Of a stretch of DNA of 64,000 nt, positions 28,141-36,891 are shown one piece after another. A program made the translations under genes and the position numbers. The stretch is from Pseudomonas sp. PA27(2017) (GTDB lineage Bacteria > Pseudomonadota > Gammaproteobacteria > Pseudomonadales > Pseudomonadaceae). The DNA is taken from positions 62,001 to 126,000 of the forward strand of contig NZ_MSXW01000022.1 of assembly GCF_001945445.1 (NCBI RefSeq), written 5' to 3'. Below the pieces are notes generated by a model that was not told the DNA's origin, ran no database searches, and saw nothing but the letters and a program-made list of their open reading frames with translations. Each line of letters opens with the position of its first letter. Position 1 is the first letter of the stretch.

Positions 28141-28971
28141 TCAAACGGCTTTCAGCACGCAGGGCGCATCGAGGCCATCGATCAGCTTCTGCGCCCGGGC
28201 GAACAGGAAGCCCTGCACCCACTGGGCTTCACATTCACGGCTGATCGCCAGGTCGTCGGCGGTCTCGATACCTTCGACCACCACATGGGCGGCCAGGGTG
28301 TTGCACAGCCCCACCAGGTGCCTGAGCGTCCTGACATGCTGCGAGGAGCGCCGGGCGCGCTGCACATAGCCCTGATCGATCTTGATGATGTCGGGTTGGG
28401 CCTGCTGGATGAAGGCCAGGGTGCCGAAGCCCGATCCGAAGTCGTCGATGGCCACGTGGCAGCCGGTGCTGCGCAGTTGGTGGACGAACTCGACGGCCTG
28501 ATCGTGGCTGATTGGCGCCGAACTTTCGGTAATCTCGATGACCAGGCGCGAGGCGATATCACCGTCGGCCAGGCGCTGCAGCACCTGCTCCCAGTGGTAA
28601 TCGAGCCTGGCGCTCTGTGCGGAAACGTTGCATCCCAGGGTCAGAGACGGGTGACGCTGCAGAAGGTCGATGATGGCGTCAACGACGCTGCGATCGAGAC
28701 GGCGCATCGACTGATTGCGCTCCAGTATCGCGAACGGGTTGAAGCCCAGGGGCTCGCCGTCACTGCGCAGGAGGCCTTCCTGATAAAGCGCGTGCTCGGT
28801 ATCGGCCGCCGCCTTGACCGGCTGAAAGGCCAGGTGGAACCGGCCGCCTTGCAACTGCGCATAGAAGTAGCGCACGCGCGCTTCATCGGATGACGCAGTG
28901 ACTTCGGAAATGGCGTCCAGGCTGATCATCGGGCGCGCTGCAAACATCGAAGGCATTCCAGGATTTTCCAT
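28141..28971 (-). CDS. Stand-alone EAL domain c-di-GMP phosphodiesterase
   Basis: A 276-residue cytoplasmic protein that is almost entirely an EAL domain, without a recognisable sensor. Active-site elements are largely kept: the EAL glutamate in YQEGLLR (altered to EGL), asparagine in GCNVSAQSA, VIEITES, AIDDFGSGFG, IIKIDQGYV and VVVEGIET. It is therefore probably catalytic despite the modified signature. It lies upstream of azoR by about 50 nt and may share transcription with it. A 12-bp perfect palindrome 25 nt before the start codon may be an operator. Confidence 0.88.
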   Translation of the reverse strand: MENPGMPSMFAARPMISLDAISEVTASSDEARVRYFYAQLQGGRFHLAFQPVKAAADTEHALYQEGLLRSDGEPLGFNPFAILERNQSMRRLDRSVVDAIIDLLQRHPSLTLGCNVSAQSARLDYHWEQVLQRLADGDIASRLVIEITESSAPISHDQAVEFVHQLRSTGCHVAIDDFGSGFGTLAFIQQAQPDIIKIDQGYVQRARRSSQHVRTLRHLVGLCNTLAAHVVVEGIETADDLAISRECEAQWVQGFLFARAQKLIDGLDAPCVLKAV

Positions 28972-29309
28972 GACTGATCAACGTGGCGGGCAACCGCAAA
29001 CGTTTGCTTGTGGCGGTTTGTCGCCACTATTCGATAAGATCGCATCCCCTACTGGAATAAGGTGCAAGGCTGCTCGACAGCGCCTCGGCGGTTCTTAAGG
29101 CGGCTATTCGGCCTCATGGCTCGAGAGAAGCGCGAGGGCTGGCGCCGCGGCGGCACTGCGGAGCCTGCCTAGGTAAGCGGGAGTACCATGAACAGGATGC
29201 CTATGCTCCCAGCGCAGCGGCTTCGCGACCAGTGTTCCCATAAGCCCGTTTGTTGTCCGCACGTGCATTTCCTGTTCACTTCACTGCCAGCGGCATTCCA
29301 GGACACGCG
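28972..29309. other. 338-nt intergenic region between divergent EAL and AraC genes
   Basis: No convincing coding sequence. It holds the GCAAACGTTTGC palindrome near the EAL start and presumably both divergent promoters; I could not fix -35/-10 elements. Short open frames here have no ribosome-binding site or recognisable protein. Confidence 0.6.
28996..29007. promoter_or_regulatory. LacI/PurR-like palindrome upstream of the EAL gene
   Basis: GCAAACGTTTGC is a perfect 12-bp palindrome with the central ACGT typical of LacI/PurR-family operators. It lies in the 5' region of the EAL gene. No LacI-type regulator is encoded in this window. Confidence 0.4.
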
Positions 29310-30311
29310 ATGTACACAGTGACAAGCAACTGTTTCCAGGTGATGGCCAAGACCTTTCTCGAACAAGGTGTCGACCCGAGAAAGCTCGACCAACAACTGC
29401 TCCAGGCCCTGAGCAGTGGCGCGCCGATCACCCTGGCCCAGGTATACAGCCTGTTCGGCCAGGCCAGCGAGCAGACCGCCAACCCTGACATCGGCCTCGG
29501 CACCTATGCCCACGCCCACCCGAGCGCCCTGGGCCCTCAGTGCTACCCGATGATGTCCAGCCCGACTTTGGGCACCGCATTGAAGCTGATGGTGGATTAC
29601 CACCCGCTGATCACCAACGGTTCGCACTATCTGCTCGAGCAGCGCCAGGACACCCTGAAACTGATCGGCCTGGAAGTCGGCACCTCGCCCATACCAGCAC
29701 CGCGGGCCTTCATCGATGCCGGCGCCGCGCTGACGCTCGGCGTCGTCCACTGGCTGACGCCTCATCAACGCCCACGGCCACTGGGCGCCGAGTTCACCTA
29801 CGCGCAACCCGCCGATACCAGCCGCTTACGCCAGCTATTCGGCGACAACCTGCGCTTTTCGGCGCCGCACAACAGCTTGATCTTCAGGGCACGGGATGCC
29901 GCCATCGCCCTGCCGACGGCCGATGCAGCATTGCACGTCATGCATCAGGAATACGCGCAATCGCGCCTCGACGACTTGGTCAACGGTTCTGTGGCCGCGC
30001 GGGTGGAGCGCCTGCTTTCGAAACAGCTCACCCTGGGCATCAACATGGATTTGAGCGAGGTCGCCAACACCCTGCTGCTCAGCAAACGCGGCCTGCAGAA
30101 AGCACTGGAACGCGAGGCGGTCAGCTTCATCCAGCTGCAGGAAGAATCACGACTGAAGCTGGCGCACAACCTGCTGCGCAACTCCACACGCAGCCTCAAG
30201 TACATTTCGGCGACGCTGGGTTTTCGCGACCAGAGCAGCTTTCACAAGGCGAGCATGCGCTGGTTCGGCATGCCGCCGAGCCAGTACCGCCATCATGAGA
30301 ATGTGTGCTGA
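29310..30311 (+). CDS. AraC family transcriptional regulator
   Basis: A 333-residue protein with an N-terminal 'arabinose-binding-like' AraC domain of the OruR/ArgR-like Pseudomonas type (LTLAQVYSLFGQASEQTANPDIGLGTYAHAHPS...; PMMSSPTLGTALKLMVDYHPL). The C-terminal double HTH (about 235-330) includes DLSEVANTLLLSKRGLQKALEREAVSFIQLQEESRLKLAHNLL and LKYISATLGFRDQSSFHKASMRWFGMPPSQYR. The effector and targets are unknown; the divergent EAL gene is the nearest candidate. The start is the Met of MYTVTSN, giving the usual family length. Confidence 0.88.
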   Translation: MYTVTSNCFQVMAKTFLEQGVDPRKLDQQLLQALSSGAPITLAQVYSLFGQASEQTANPDIGLGTYAHAHPSALGPQCYPMMSSPTLGTALKLMVDYHPLITNGSHYLLEQRQDTLKLIGLEVGTSPIPAPRAFIDAGAALTLGVVHWLTPHQRPRPLGAEFTYAQPADTSRLRQLFGDNLRFSAPHNSLIFRARDAAIALPTADAALHVMHQEYAQSRLDDLVNGSVAARVERLLSKQLTLGINMDLSEVANTLLLSKRGLQKALEREAVSFIQLQEESRLKLAHNLLRNSTRSLKYISATLGFRDQSSFHKASMRWFGMPPSQYRHHENVC

Positions 30312-30468
30312 GAGGGCCCGCGTATCGCTTTGCGGGTAATCGGTGAATGCGCGAATCGGCTTGCAGAAGAGATGGCTACCGGGCATTGCGCCTCGACATG
30401 GGCCAGAGAAAAGAAGGAAACAGGAACGGGACGAGCGCGCAGCAGGTGCCACGCGCTCGGCCATGCGA

Positions 30469-31815
30469 TCAGGACGCGCGTACTTCGCTAGGCGCCTGCT
30501 TGTGCCACAGGGTCGGGATCAGGAACACGATGGCCAACAGGCAAGCACCGATCAGCAGCACGAAACCACCATCCCAGCCGAAGTGGTCGACCGTATAGCC
30601 CATCGCCGCGCTCGCCGCGACCGAACCGCCCAGGTAGCCGAACAGGCCAGTGAACCCAGCCGCCGTACCGGCAGCCTTCTTCGGCGCCAGCTCCAGCGCA
30701 TGCAGGCCGATCAGCATCACCGGGCCATAGATCAGGAAGCCGATGGCGACCAGCGCGGCCATGTCGACGACCGGGTTACCCGGCGGATTCAGCCAGTAAA
30801 CCACGGTTGCCACGGTCACCAGGCCCATGAACACCACACCGGTCAGGCCGCGGTTGCCACGGAACACCTTGTCCGACATCCAGCCGCACAGCAGCGTACC
30901 GGGAATGCCCGCCCACTCGTAGAAGAAGTAGGCCCAGGAGGTCTTGTCAACGGTGAAGTGCTTGACCTCTTTCAGGTAGGTCGGCGCCCAATCCAGCACG
31001 CCGTAGCGCAGCAGGTAGACGAACACGTTGGCCAGGGCGATGAACCACAGCATCTTGTTGCGCAGCACGTACTTGACGAAGATTTCCTTGGTACTGAACT
31101 CCTTCTCGTGGCTATCGTCGTAGCCTTCCGGGTAGTCGTTCTTGTACTTCTCGATCGGCGGCAGGCCGACCGATTGCGGCGTATCACGCATGGTCGCGAA
31201 GGCAAAGACGGCGACCAGCATCGCTACCGCGGCCGGTACGTAGAACGCTGCATGCCACTCATTGAACAGGCCCATGCCGAGCAGGAACAATGGGCCGATC
31301 AGGCCACCGCCCACGTTGTGAGCGACGTTCCATACCGAGACTACCCCGCCACGCTCCTTCTGCGACCACCAGTGCACCATGGTCCGGCCGCTGGGCGGCC
31401 AGCCCATGCCCTGAGCCCAGCCGTTGATGAACAGCAGGATGAACATGATGGTCACGCTGGAAGTAGCCCAGGGCGCGAAACCGAAAACGAACATCACCCC
31501 TGCCGACACCATCAAGCCGAACGGTAGGAAATAGCGTGGGTTGGAGCGGTCGGAGATCAGCCCCATGAGGAATTTCGACAAACCGTAGGAAATGGCGATT
31601 GCCGACATCGCCAAGCCAAGCTGGCCGCGGGTATAGCCCTCTTCCTCGATCAGGTAGGGCATCGCCAGTGAGAAGTTCTTGCGCAGCAGGTAGTAGCCGG
31701 CGTATCCGATGAAGATACCGGCGAAGATCTGCCAACGAAGGCGGCGGTAGGTGCTGTCTATCTGGTCATCGGGCAATTGTTCCCGATGGGGGGCAGGACG
31801 GAAGAAGGCGAACAT
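30469..31815 (-). CDS. glpT: Glycerol-3-phosphate transporter GlpT
   Basis: A 448-residue major facilitator of the organophosphate:phosphate antiporter family. It has 12 transmembrane helices with a central loop rich in charged residues ([17 protein letters not shown]). Family hallmarks include [41 protein letters not shown] and [13 protein letters not shown]. It imports sn-glycerol-3-phosphate in exchange for phosphate, and such proteins also admit fosfomycin. GGAG lies 7 nt before the ATG. Upstream are an 11-nt-period direct repeat resembling a Pho box and an ATTTTC/GAAAAT palindrome resembling a GlpR site; both are inferred. Confidence 0.93.
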   Translation of the reverse strand: MFAFFRPAPHREQLPDDQIDSTYRRLRWQIFAGIFIGYAGYYLLRKNFSLAMPYLIEEEGYTRGQLGLAMSAIAISYGLSKFLMGLISDRSNPRYFLPFGLMVSAGVMFVFGFAPWATSSVTIMFILLFINGWAQGMGWPPSGRTMVHWWSQKERGGVVSVWNVAHNVGGGLIGPLFLLGMGLFNEWHAAFYVPAAVAMLVAVFAFATMRDTPQSVGLPPIEKYKNDYPEGYDDSHEKEFSTKEIFVKYVLRNKMLWFIALANVFVYLLRYGVLDWAPTYLKEVKHFTVDKTSWAYFFYEWAGIPGTLLCGWMSDKVFRGNRGLTGVVFMGLVTVATVVYWLNPPGNPVVDMAALVAIGFLIYGPVMLIGLHALELAPKKAAGTAAGFTGLFGYLGGSVAASAAMGYTVDHFGWDGGFVLLIGACLLAIVFLIPTLWHKQAPSEVRAS

Positions 31816-31853
31816 CCAAAGGCTCCGGTTATTGTTTTAGCTGCACAAGCGAA

Positions 31854-31871
31854 TGTGACAATTATGTGACA
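31854..31871 (-). promoter_or_regulatory. Pho-box-like direct repeat upstream of glpT
   Basis: TGTGACA repeats at 31854-31860 and 31865-31871, an 11-nt period. On the minus strand it reads TGTCACA-TAAT-TGTCACA, close to the PhoB consensus CTGTCAT-N4-CTGTCAY, in the orientation expected for glpT about 40 nt downstream. Confidence 0.5.
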
Positions 31872-31888
31872 TTTTCATTTGCGAAAAT
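31871..31888. promoter_or_regulatory. GlpR-like palindrome upstream of glpT
   Basis: Perfect arms ATTTTC (31871-31876) and GAAAAT (31883-31888) with a 6-nt spacer, resembling DeoR-family GlpR operators. It adjoins the Pho-box-like repeat. Regulator identity is inferred from the glpT context. Confidence 0.45.
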
Positions 31889-31999
31889 AGCACTCGCTAG
31901 TGAAGCGGTAAAGCCAGCAACCTGTTGGAATTCGAACTAATAGAATGATTCTGACCGAAGGCTGTGTCACCCCGGAATGCAGCATCGAAGCACTGCTCA

Positions 32000-32034
32000 T
32001 AAAAAAGCGCGATCCGCCCTGGACGAATCGCGCT
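32000..32034 (-). terminator. Rho-independent terminator of tonB-exbB-exbD
   Basis: Perfect 8-bp stem AGCGCGAT (32006-32013) / ATCGCGCT (32027-32034), followed on the minus strand by a run of six T residues. It lies 25 nt after the exbD stop. Confidence 0.88.
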
Positions 32035-32058
32035 CTTGCGTGATTACCGACGCTGCAC

Positions 32059-32460
32059 TCAGCGGGCAGTGATCACAGCTAGCTTGGTGATGCCAGCGCG
32101 CTCGATGGCGGCCATGGCCTTGGCCACCGAGCCGTATTCGACCTGATCGTCAGCCTGCAGCTGCACTTTCAGCTCGGCGTCGTCGGCCTTGGCCTGGATC
32201 AGACTGCTTTCCAGCAGCGCCGGCTGGATCTCGTCCTTGTTGATGAACAGCTTGCCGTCACCGTCAATGCTGATCACCAGCGGGTCTTTCTGATCGGCTG
32301 GGGCCACGGCTTCGGTCTTCGGCAGGTTGATCGGGATCGAGTTGGTCAGCAGCGGCGCAGTGACGATGAACACCACCAACAGCACCAGCATCACGTCGAC
32401 CAGCGGCGTGACGTTGATTTCGCTGAGTACTTCGTCGTTGTCCTGGGTCGAAAACGCCAT
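32059..32460 (-). CDS. exbD: TonB-system proton channel subunit ExbD
   Basis: A 133-residue ExbD/TolR protein with a short cytoplasmic N-terminus, one transmembrane helix (about 18-40, PLVDVMLVLLVVFIVTAPLL) holding the proton-path aspartate (D23 in TPLVDVM), and a periplasmic domain. With ExbB it forms the motor that energises TonB. It begins one base after the exbB stop, so translation is coupled. It corresponds to exbD1 of P. aeruginosa by operon order tonB-exbB-exbD. Confidence 0.94.
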   Translation of the reverse strand: MAFSTQDNDEVLSEINVTPLVDVMLVLLVVFIVTAPLLTNSIPINLPKTEAVAPADQKDPLVISIDGDGKLFINKDEIQPALLESSLIQAKADDAELKVQLQADDQVEYGSVAKAMAAIERAGITKLAVITAR

Positions 32461-32461
32461 G

Positions 32462-33187
32462 TCACACCGCCTCTTTCACAGGTTGACCGCTGACGATGCC
32501 GCCGCGCTTGGCGCCTGGGTGGACGATGACCTTGAAAGCACTCTTCTGCGCCAGGCTGTAGAAGTCGTGGGCAAAGTCGTCGAGATCGGCGGCGGTGAGC
32601 TTGAGGCGACGCAGGAAGTAGTTGTAGACCAGCACCGCCGGCACTGCGACGGCGATGCCGACCCCGGTGGCGACCAGCGCGGCACCGATCGGCCCGGCGA
32701 CGGTCTCCAGGCTGGCGTTACCCGCCGCGCTGATCCCCTTGAGCGCCTCCATGATGCCCCACACGGTGCCGAACAAGCCGATGAAGGGTGAGGTAGAACC
32801 GATGGAGGCGACCACCGCCAGGCCCGATTCAAGAGAGCGTCGCTCGCGCTGGATCTGCTGACGAAGGGCGCGCTCGAGGCGATCCTGATGGTTGATCGCC
32901 TGGCTCAGGTCACCCGGCTGCTGGCCGTCCGGCACCTGGATGGCGGCGAAGCCGGCCTGGGCGACGTGCGCCACGGCGCCGGACTGGTTGTGGCCCAGTT
33001 CGGCGGCCGAGTCGAGACTGGTGGCGGACCAGAACAGCTTCTGGAATTTGCGATCCTGATGGCGCTGACGGGTGAACTGGATGGCCTTGATCAGGGCCAG
33101 GCCCCAGGTAACGACAGAAAAGCCAATCAACAACCAGATGACGGAGTGTTCGACTGAGGCGAAAGGAGAGTCGGCTAGCAGGTTCAT
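32462..33187 (-). CDS. exbB: TonB-system proton channel subunit ExbB
   Basis: A 241-residue MotA/TolQ/ExbB protein. It has a first transmembrane helix at about 14-36 (VIWLLIGFSVVTWGLALIKAI), a long cytoplasmic segment with RALRQQIQRERRSLESGLAVVASIGSTSPFIGLFGTVWGIMEAL, and the last helix pair around 165-205 (GPIGAALVATGVGIAVAVPAVLVYN) that lines the proton pathway. GAGG precedes the ATG. It lies between tonB and exbD. Confidence 0.94.
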   Translation of the reverse strand: MNLLADSPFASVEHSVIWLLIGFSVVTWGLALIKAIQFTRQRHQDRKFQKLFWSATSLDSAAELGHNQSGAVAHVAQAGFAAIQVPDGQQPGDLSQAINHQDRLERALRQQIQRERRSLESGLAVVASIGSTSPFIGLFGTVWGIMEALKGISAAGNASLETVAGPIGAALVATGVGIAVAVPAVLVYNYFLRRLKLTAADLDDFAHDFYSLAQKSAFKVIVHPGAKRGGIVSGQPVKEAV

Positions 33188-33273
33188 GGTGCGGTCCTCG
33201 CAAAGCGATGTGTCGATGACGGGATTCGGCCGCGGATTTTCCGGGCCCAGGGAAAAGGTATTTGCCGCGCGCG

Positions 33274-34092
33274 TCAGTTCAGGCGGAAATCCAGTGGCAC
33301 CGTGACCCAGCCTTCCTGAGCGACATCGCCGCGCTTGGCCGGTACGAAGCTCCAGCGCTGTACCGCTTTCACAGCGGCCTGGTCGAGCACGTCACGGCCA
33401 CTGCTGGTCTGGATCTGGATATCACCGGGCTTGCCGTTGGCCAGCACGCGGATGCGCAGCAACACAGTGCCTTCCCAGCCACGACGCTGCGCCAGGGACG
33501 GGTATTCCGGCGCCGGGTTGCGCAGGTAGGCAGCGTTGGCCGACGGCGGCGTCTCGGTCACAGGCTTGGGTGCTGGTGGCGCGGGCGGCGCTGGAGGCGC
33601 CTCGGCCTTTGGCGGTGCAGGCGCAGGCTCGACCGGTTTCGGCAAGGGCTTGGGCGCAGGCTTCGGTTTCGGCGGCTGCGGCTTGGGCTTCGGCGGTTCC
33701 GTCTTGGGCGGCGGCTTGACCGCCAGCTCATCGACCACCGGTGGCGGTGGTGGTGGCGGCTCGACGACAGGCTCGGGAGGCCGCACCGGCTCCGGTGGCG
33801 GCGACGGGGCGGCAAATTCGATGGTCATCGGTGGGATTTCCACCGGCACTTGCGGCAGTACCGGCTCGGGCCGCTGACTCAGCCAATGCAACACGGCACC
33901 GTGGAGTACCAGCGCGAAAATGCCGAGCAGGACAGCCTCACGACGACTGAGCACGGACCTGGATGCCACCGGCCTGTGGCGTAGCGTGCCCAGCGCATGA
34001 CGCAGTGGAACGCCAAGATCCAAAACCTCTGCTGGAACACGCACCTGAGGCCAGGGTGCAACGGATAGCGCAGAGGATTGAGCATTACTCAT
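33274..34092 (-). CDS. tonB: Energy transducer TonB with extended N-terminus
   Basis: A 272-residue TonB. About 50 cytoplasmic residues precede the single transmembrane helix (AVLLGIFALVLHGAVLHWLSQ), longer than in E. coli TonB. A Pro-rich spacer follows (about 80-190: alternating PEP/PKP blocks), and then the C-terminal domain with NAAYLRNPAPEYPSLAQRRGWEGTVLLRIRV and RWSFVPAKRGD. It carries proton-motive energy from ExbB-ExbD to outer-membrane receptors. It is first in the operon, 86 nt before exbB. The upstream region has no convincing Fur box but has a perfect 22-bp inverted repeat. Confidence 0.93.
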   Translation of the reverse strand: MSNAQSSALSVAPWPQVRVPAEVLDLGVPLRHALGTLRHRPVASRSVLSRREAVLLGIFALVLHGAVLHWLSQRPEPVLPQVPVEIPPMTIEFAAPSPPPEPVRPPEPVVEPPPPPPPVVDELAVKPPPKTEPPKPKPQPPKPKPAPKPLPKPVEPAPAPPKAEAPPAPPAPPAPKPVTETPPSANAAYLRNPAPEYPSLAQRRGWEGTVLLRIRVLANGKPGDIQIQTSSGRDVLDQAAVKAVQRWSFVPAKRGDVAQEGWVTVPLDFRLN

Positions 34093-34189
34093 TACTGACA
34101 GACTCCTGGAAGTACCGACTTAGAGGCGGCCTAAGCGAAAGCGGAATTCCAGTGGTCTGGTGCAGCGAAGAATGAAGGTTAGTGAATAT

Positions 34190-34211
34190 TTCGTAAAATC
34201 ACATTTACGAA
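34190..34211. promoter_or_regulatory. Perfect inverted repeat upstream of tonB
   Basis: TTCGTAAA (34190-34197) / TTTACGAA (34204-34211), 8-bp perfect arms, 6-nt spacer. It overlaps a possible minus-strand promoter with TTGAAT (34219-34224, minus strand) as -35. It is a likely operator; the regulator is unknown. Confidence 0.5.
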
Positions 34212-34336
34212 GATATTTATTCAATTAGGAAATAAGCAGTCGTATAGCCGCCTTGAATTGCACACACGCCTCATCGGGTATTCGCCGATGAAAACCGAGC
34301 ACTGGGCGGCAGACATCCAGGGAGGGTAGAAACAAG

Positions 34337-34360
34337 AAAAGCGACCCAGGGGTCGCTTTT
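34337..34360 (-). terminator. Terminator of the Val/Asp/Asp tRNA operon
   Basis: 10-bp stem AAAAGCGACC (34337-34346) / GGTCGCTTTT (34351-34360) with a 4-nt loop. The minus-strand 3' side is T-rich. Confidence 0.85.
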
Positions 34361-34388
34361 CAGGAAACCTGCTCGAGGCAGGTGGATA

Positions 34389-34465
34389 TGGCGCAGCGGA
34401 CGGGACTCGAACCCGCGACCCCCGGCGTGACAGGCCGGTATTCTAACCGACTGAACTACCGCTGC
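34389..34465 (-). tRNA. tRNA-Asp (anticodon GTC)
   Basis: A 77-nt cloverleaf including encoded CCA. Acceptor GCAGCGG pairs with CCGCTGC, discriminator G, anticodon GTC in CCTGTCACG, T-loop GTTCGAGTC. Identical to the copy at 34563-34639. Confidence 0.97.
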
Positions 34466-34562
34466 GTGTCGGTGGACTTGCGTCCGTAGAACTCGTGCTT
34501 CGTCAGATGCGCAGGCTTGACCTTCGCATCACATCTCAGACCTTGATCCGGGATGGAAAATA

Positions 34563-34639
34563 TGGCGCAGCGGACGGGACTCGAACCCGCGACCCCCGGC
34601 GTGACAGGCCGGTATTCTAACCGACTGAACTACCGCTGC
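34563..34639 (-). tRNA. tRNA-Asp (anticodon GTC), second copy
   Basis: A 77-nt cloverleaf with encoded CCA, same sequence as the downstream copy. The flanking bases (GTCGGTGGACTT.CGTCCG) are also repeated, showing a tandem duplication of the whole unit. Confidence 0.97.
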
Positions 34640-34676
34640 GCGTCGGTGGACTTACGTCCGATTCTCTCAAGGCAAG

Positions 34677-34752
34677 TGGTGGGTGATGACGGGATCGAAC
34701 CGCCGACCCTCTGCTTGTAAGGCAGATGCTCTCCCGGCTGAGCTAATCACCC
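34677..34752 (-). tRNA. tRNA-Val (anticodon TAC)
   Basis: A 76-nt cloverleaf with encoded CCA; acceptor GGGTGAT/ATCACCC, anticodon TAC in CCTTACAAG. It is the first gene of the Val-Asp-Asp operon. Confidence 0.97.
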
Positions 34753-34772
34753 TTGGCCTTGCGAGGACGCGA

Positions 34773-34801
34773 AATTTACGCGGGCACCCAACCTAAGTCA
34801 A
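34773..34801 (-). promoter_or_regulatory. Sigma-70 promoter of the Val/Asp/Asp tRNA operon
   Basis: On the minus strand, TTGACT (34796-34801), 17-nt spacer, TAAATT (34773-34778), with a GC-rich stretch after it and an A/T-rich run upstream that could act as an UP element. Confidence 0.75.
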
Positions 34802-34851
34802 GGCCGGCGTTGAATTTTTTTCAAAAAAGACGCGATGCACCCGATCACGCC

Positions 34852-35612
<761 letters not shown>

Positions 35613-35616
<4 letters not shown>

Positions 35617-36824
35617 AGCGCCTGCAAACCTCGGCTCAGGTCGGCCTTGAGATCGGCGATGTCTTCCAGGCCGACGGCTACTCGAATCAGGCTGTCACGA
35701 ATCCCGGCATTCTCGCGCTCCTGCGGCGACAGGCGCCCATGGGAGGTGGTCGCCGGATGGGCAATGGTGGTCTTGGTATCGCCCAGGTTGGTGGTGATGG
35801 AAATCACCCGCGTGGCATCGATGAAGCGCCAGGCGCCCTCCTTGCCACCCTTGACCTCGAAGCTGACCACCGCTCCGAAGGCGCTTTGCTGGCGCGCAGC
35901 CAGCTCGTGCTGCGGATGGCTGGTGAGCCCGGCGTAGTGCACCTTCTCAATACCGTCTTGCTGCTCCAGCCAGCGCGCCAGCTCCAGCGCCGTGCTGCAG
36001 TGCGCCTGCATGCGGATGCGCAGGGTCTCCAGGCCTTTGAGGAAAATCCAGGCGTTGAACGGGCTGAGGGTCGGCCCAGCGGTACGCAGGAAGCCCACTA
36101 CTTCGGTCATCAGCTTGGCGCTGCCGGCTACCACGCCGCCCATCGCACGGCCCTGGCCATCGATGTACTTGGTGGCCGAGTGCATGACGATGTCCGCGCC
36201 GAGCTTCAGCGGCTGCTGCAGCGCTGGCGTGCAGAAGCAGTTGTCCACCGCCAGCAGTGCGCCCTTCTCATGAGCGATGGCCGCCAGGGCCGCGATGTCG
36301 ACCAGCTCGGCCAGGGGGTTGGAGGGCGACTCGACGAACAGCAGCTTGGTGTTCGGCTTGAAGGCGGCGGCCCAGCCCTCGAGGTCGGCCAGCGGCACAT
36401 AGTCGACCTGTACACCAAAGCGCTTGAGGTACTTCTCGAACAGGCTGATGGTCGAGCCGAACACGCTGCGCGAGACCAGCACGTGATCACCGGCGCTGCA
36501 CAGACTCATGACGATGGACAGGATCGCCGACATGCCCGACGCCGTGGCGACCGCCTGCTCGGCGCCCTCCATGGCCGCGATGCGCTCTTCGAAGGCACGC
36601 ACCGTCGGGTTGGTGTAACGCGAATAGACGTTGCCCGGCACCTCACCGGCGAAACGCGCCGCGGCATCGCCAGCGGTACGAAACACGTAGCTGGAAGTCG
36701 GGAACAGCGCTTCGCTGTGCTCGCCTTCCGGCGTACGGTGTTGGCCTGCACGGACCGCCAGAGTGTCGAAGCCTACGCCGTCGAGATCGCTGTCGAGCCG
36801 ACCGGCTTCCCAATCCTGTGTCAT
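35613..36824 (-). CDS. metZ: O-succinylhomoserine sulfhydrylase
   Basis: A 403-residue PLP enzyme of the Cys/Met metabolism family. It has phosphate-contacting YSRYTNPT (67-74), ASGMSAI and the Schiff-base lysine K219 in [17 protein letters not shown]. It converts O-succinylhomoserine and sulfide to homocysteine, the direct sulfhydrylation route used by Pseudomonas. The Met of [10 protein letters not shown] is chosen (GAGGAAAAGG ribosome-binding site and exact MetZ length); upstream residues from 36881 are the terminator region. The 67-nt gap to purF carries a strong hairpin. Confidence 0.94.
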
Positions 36825-36839
36825 ATCCTTTTCCTCATC

Positions 36840-36869
36840 CAGAAAACAGGCCGGGCCCAAAGGGCCCGG
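36840..36869 (-). terminator. Hairpin between purF and metZ
   Basis: Perfect stem CCGGGCCC (36851-36858) / GGGCCCGG (36862-36869), 3-nt loop, followed on the minus strand by CCTGTTTTCT. Probably an intrinsic terminator or attenuator after purF; the T-tract is short. Confidence 0.6.
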
Positions 36870-36891
36870 TTGTTGAATCATTTAACATCGA

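Noticed and set aside
34093..34330. Fur box upstream of tonB
   Set aside because: No stretch approaches the GATAAT-type repeats of a Fur site; only the TTCGTAAA dyad stands out.
34389..34752. Integration site of a mobile island at the tRNA cluster
   Set aside because: The repeats are tandem tRNA-Asp copies; there is no integrase or foreign gene content on either side.
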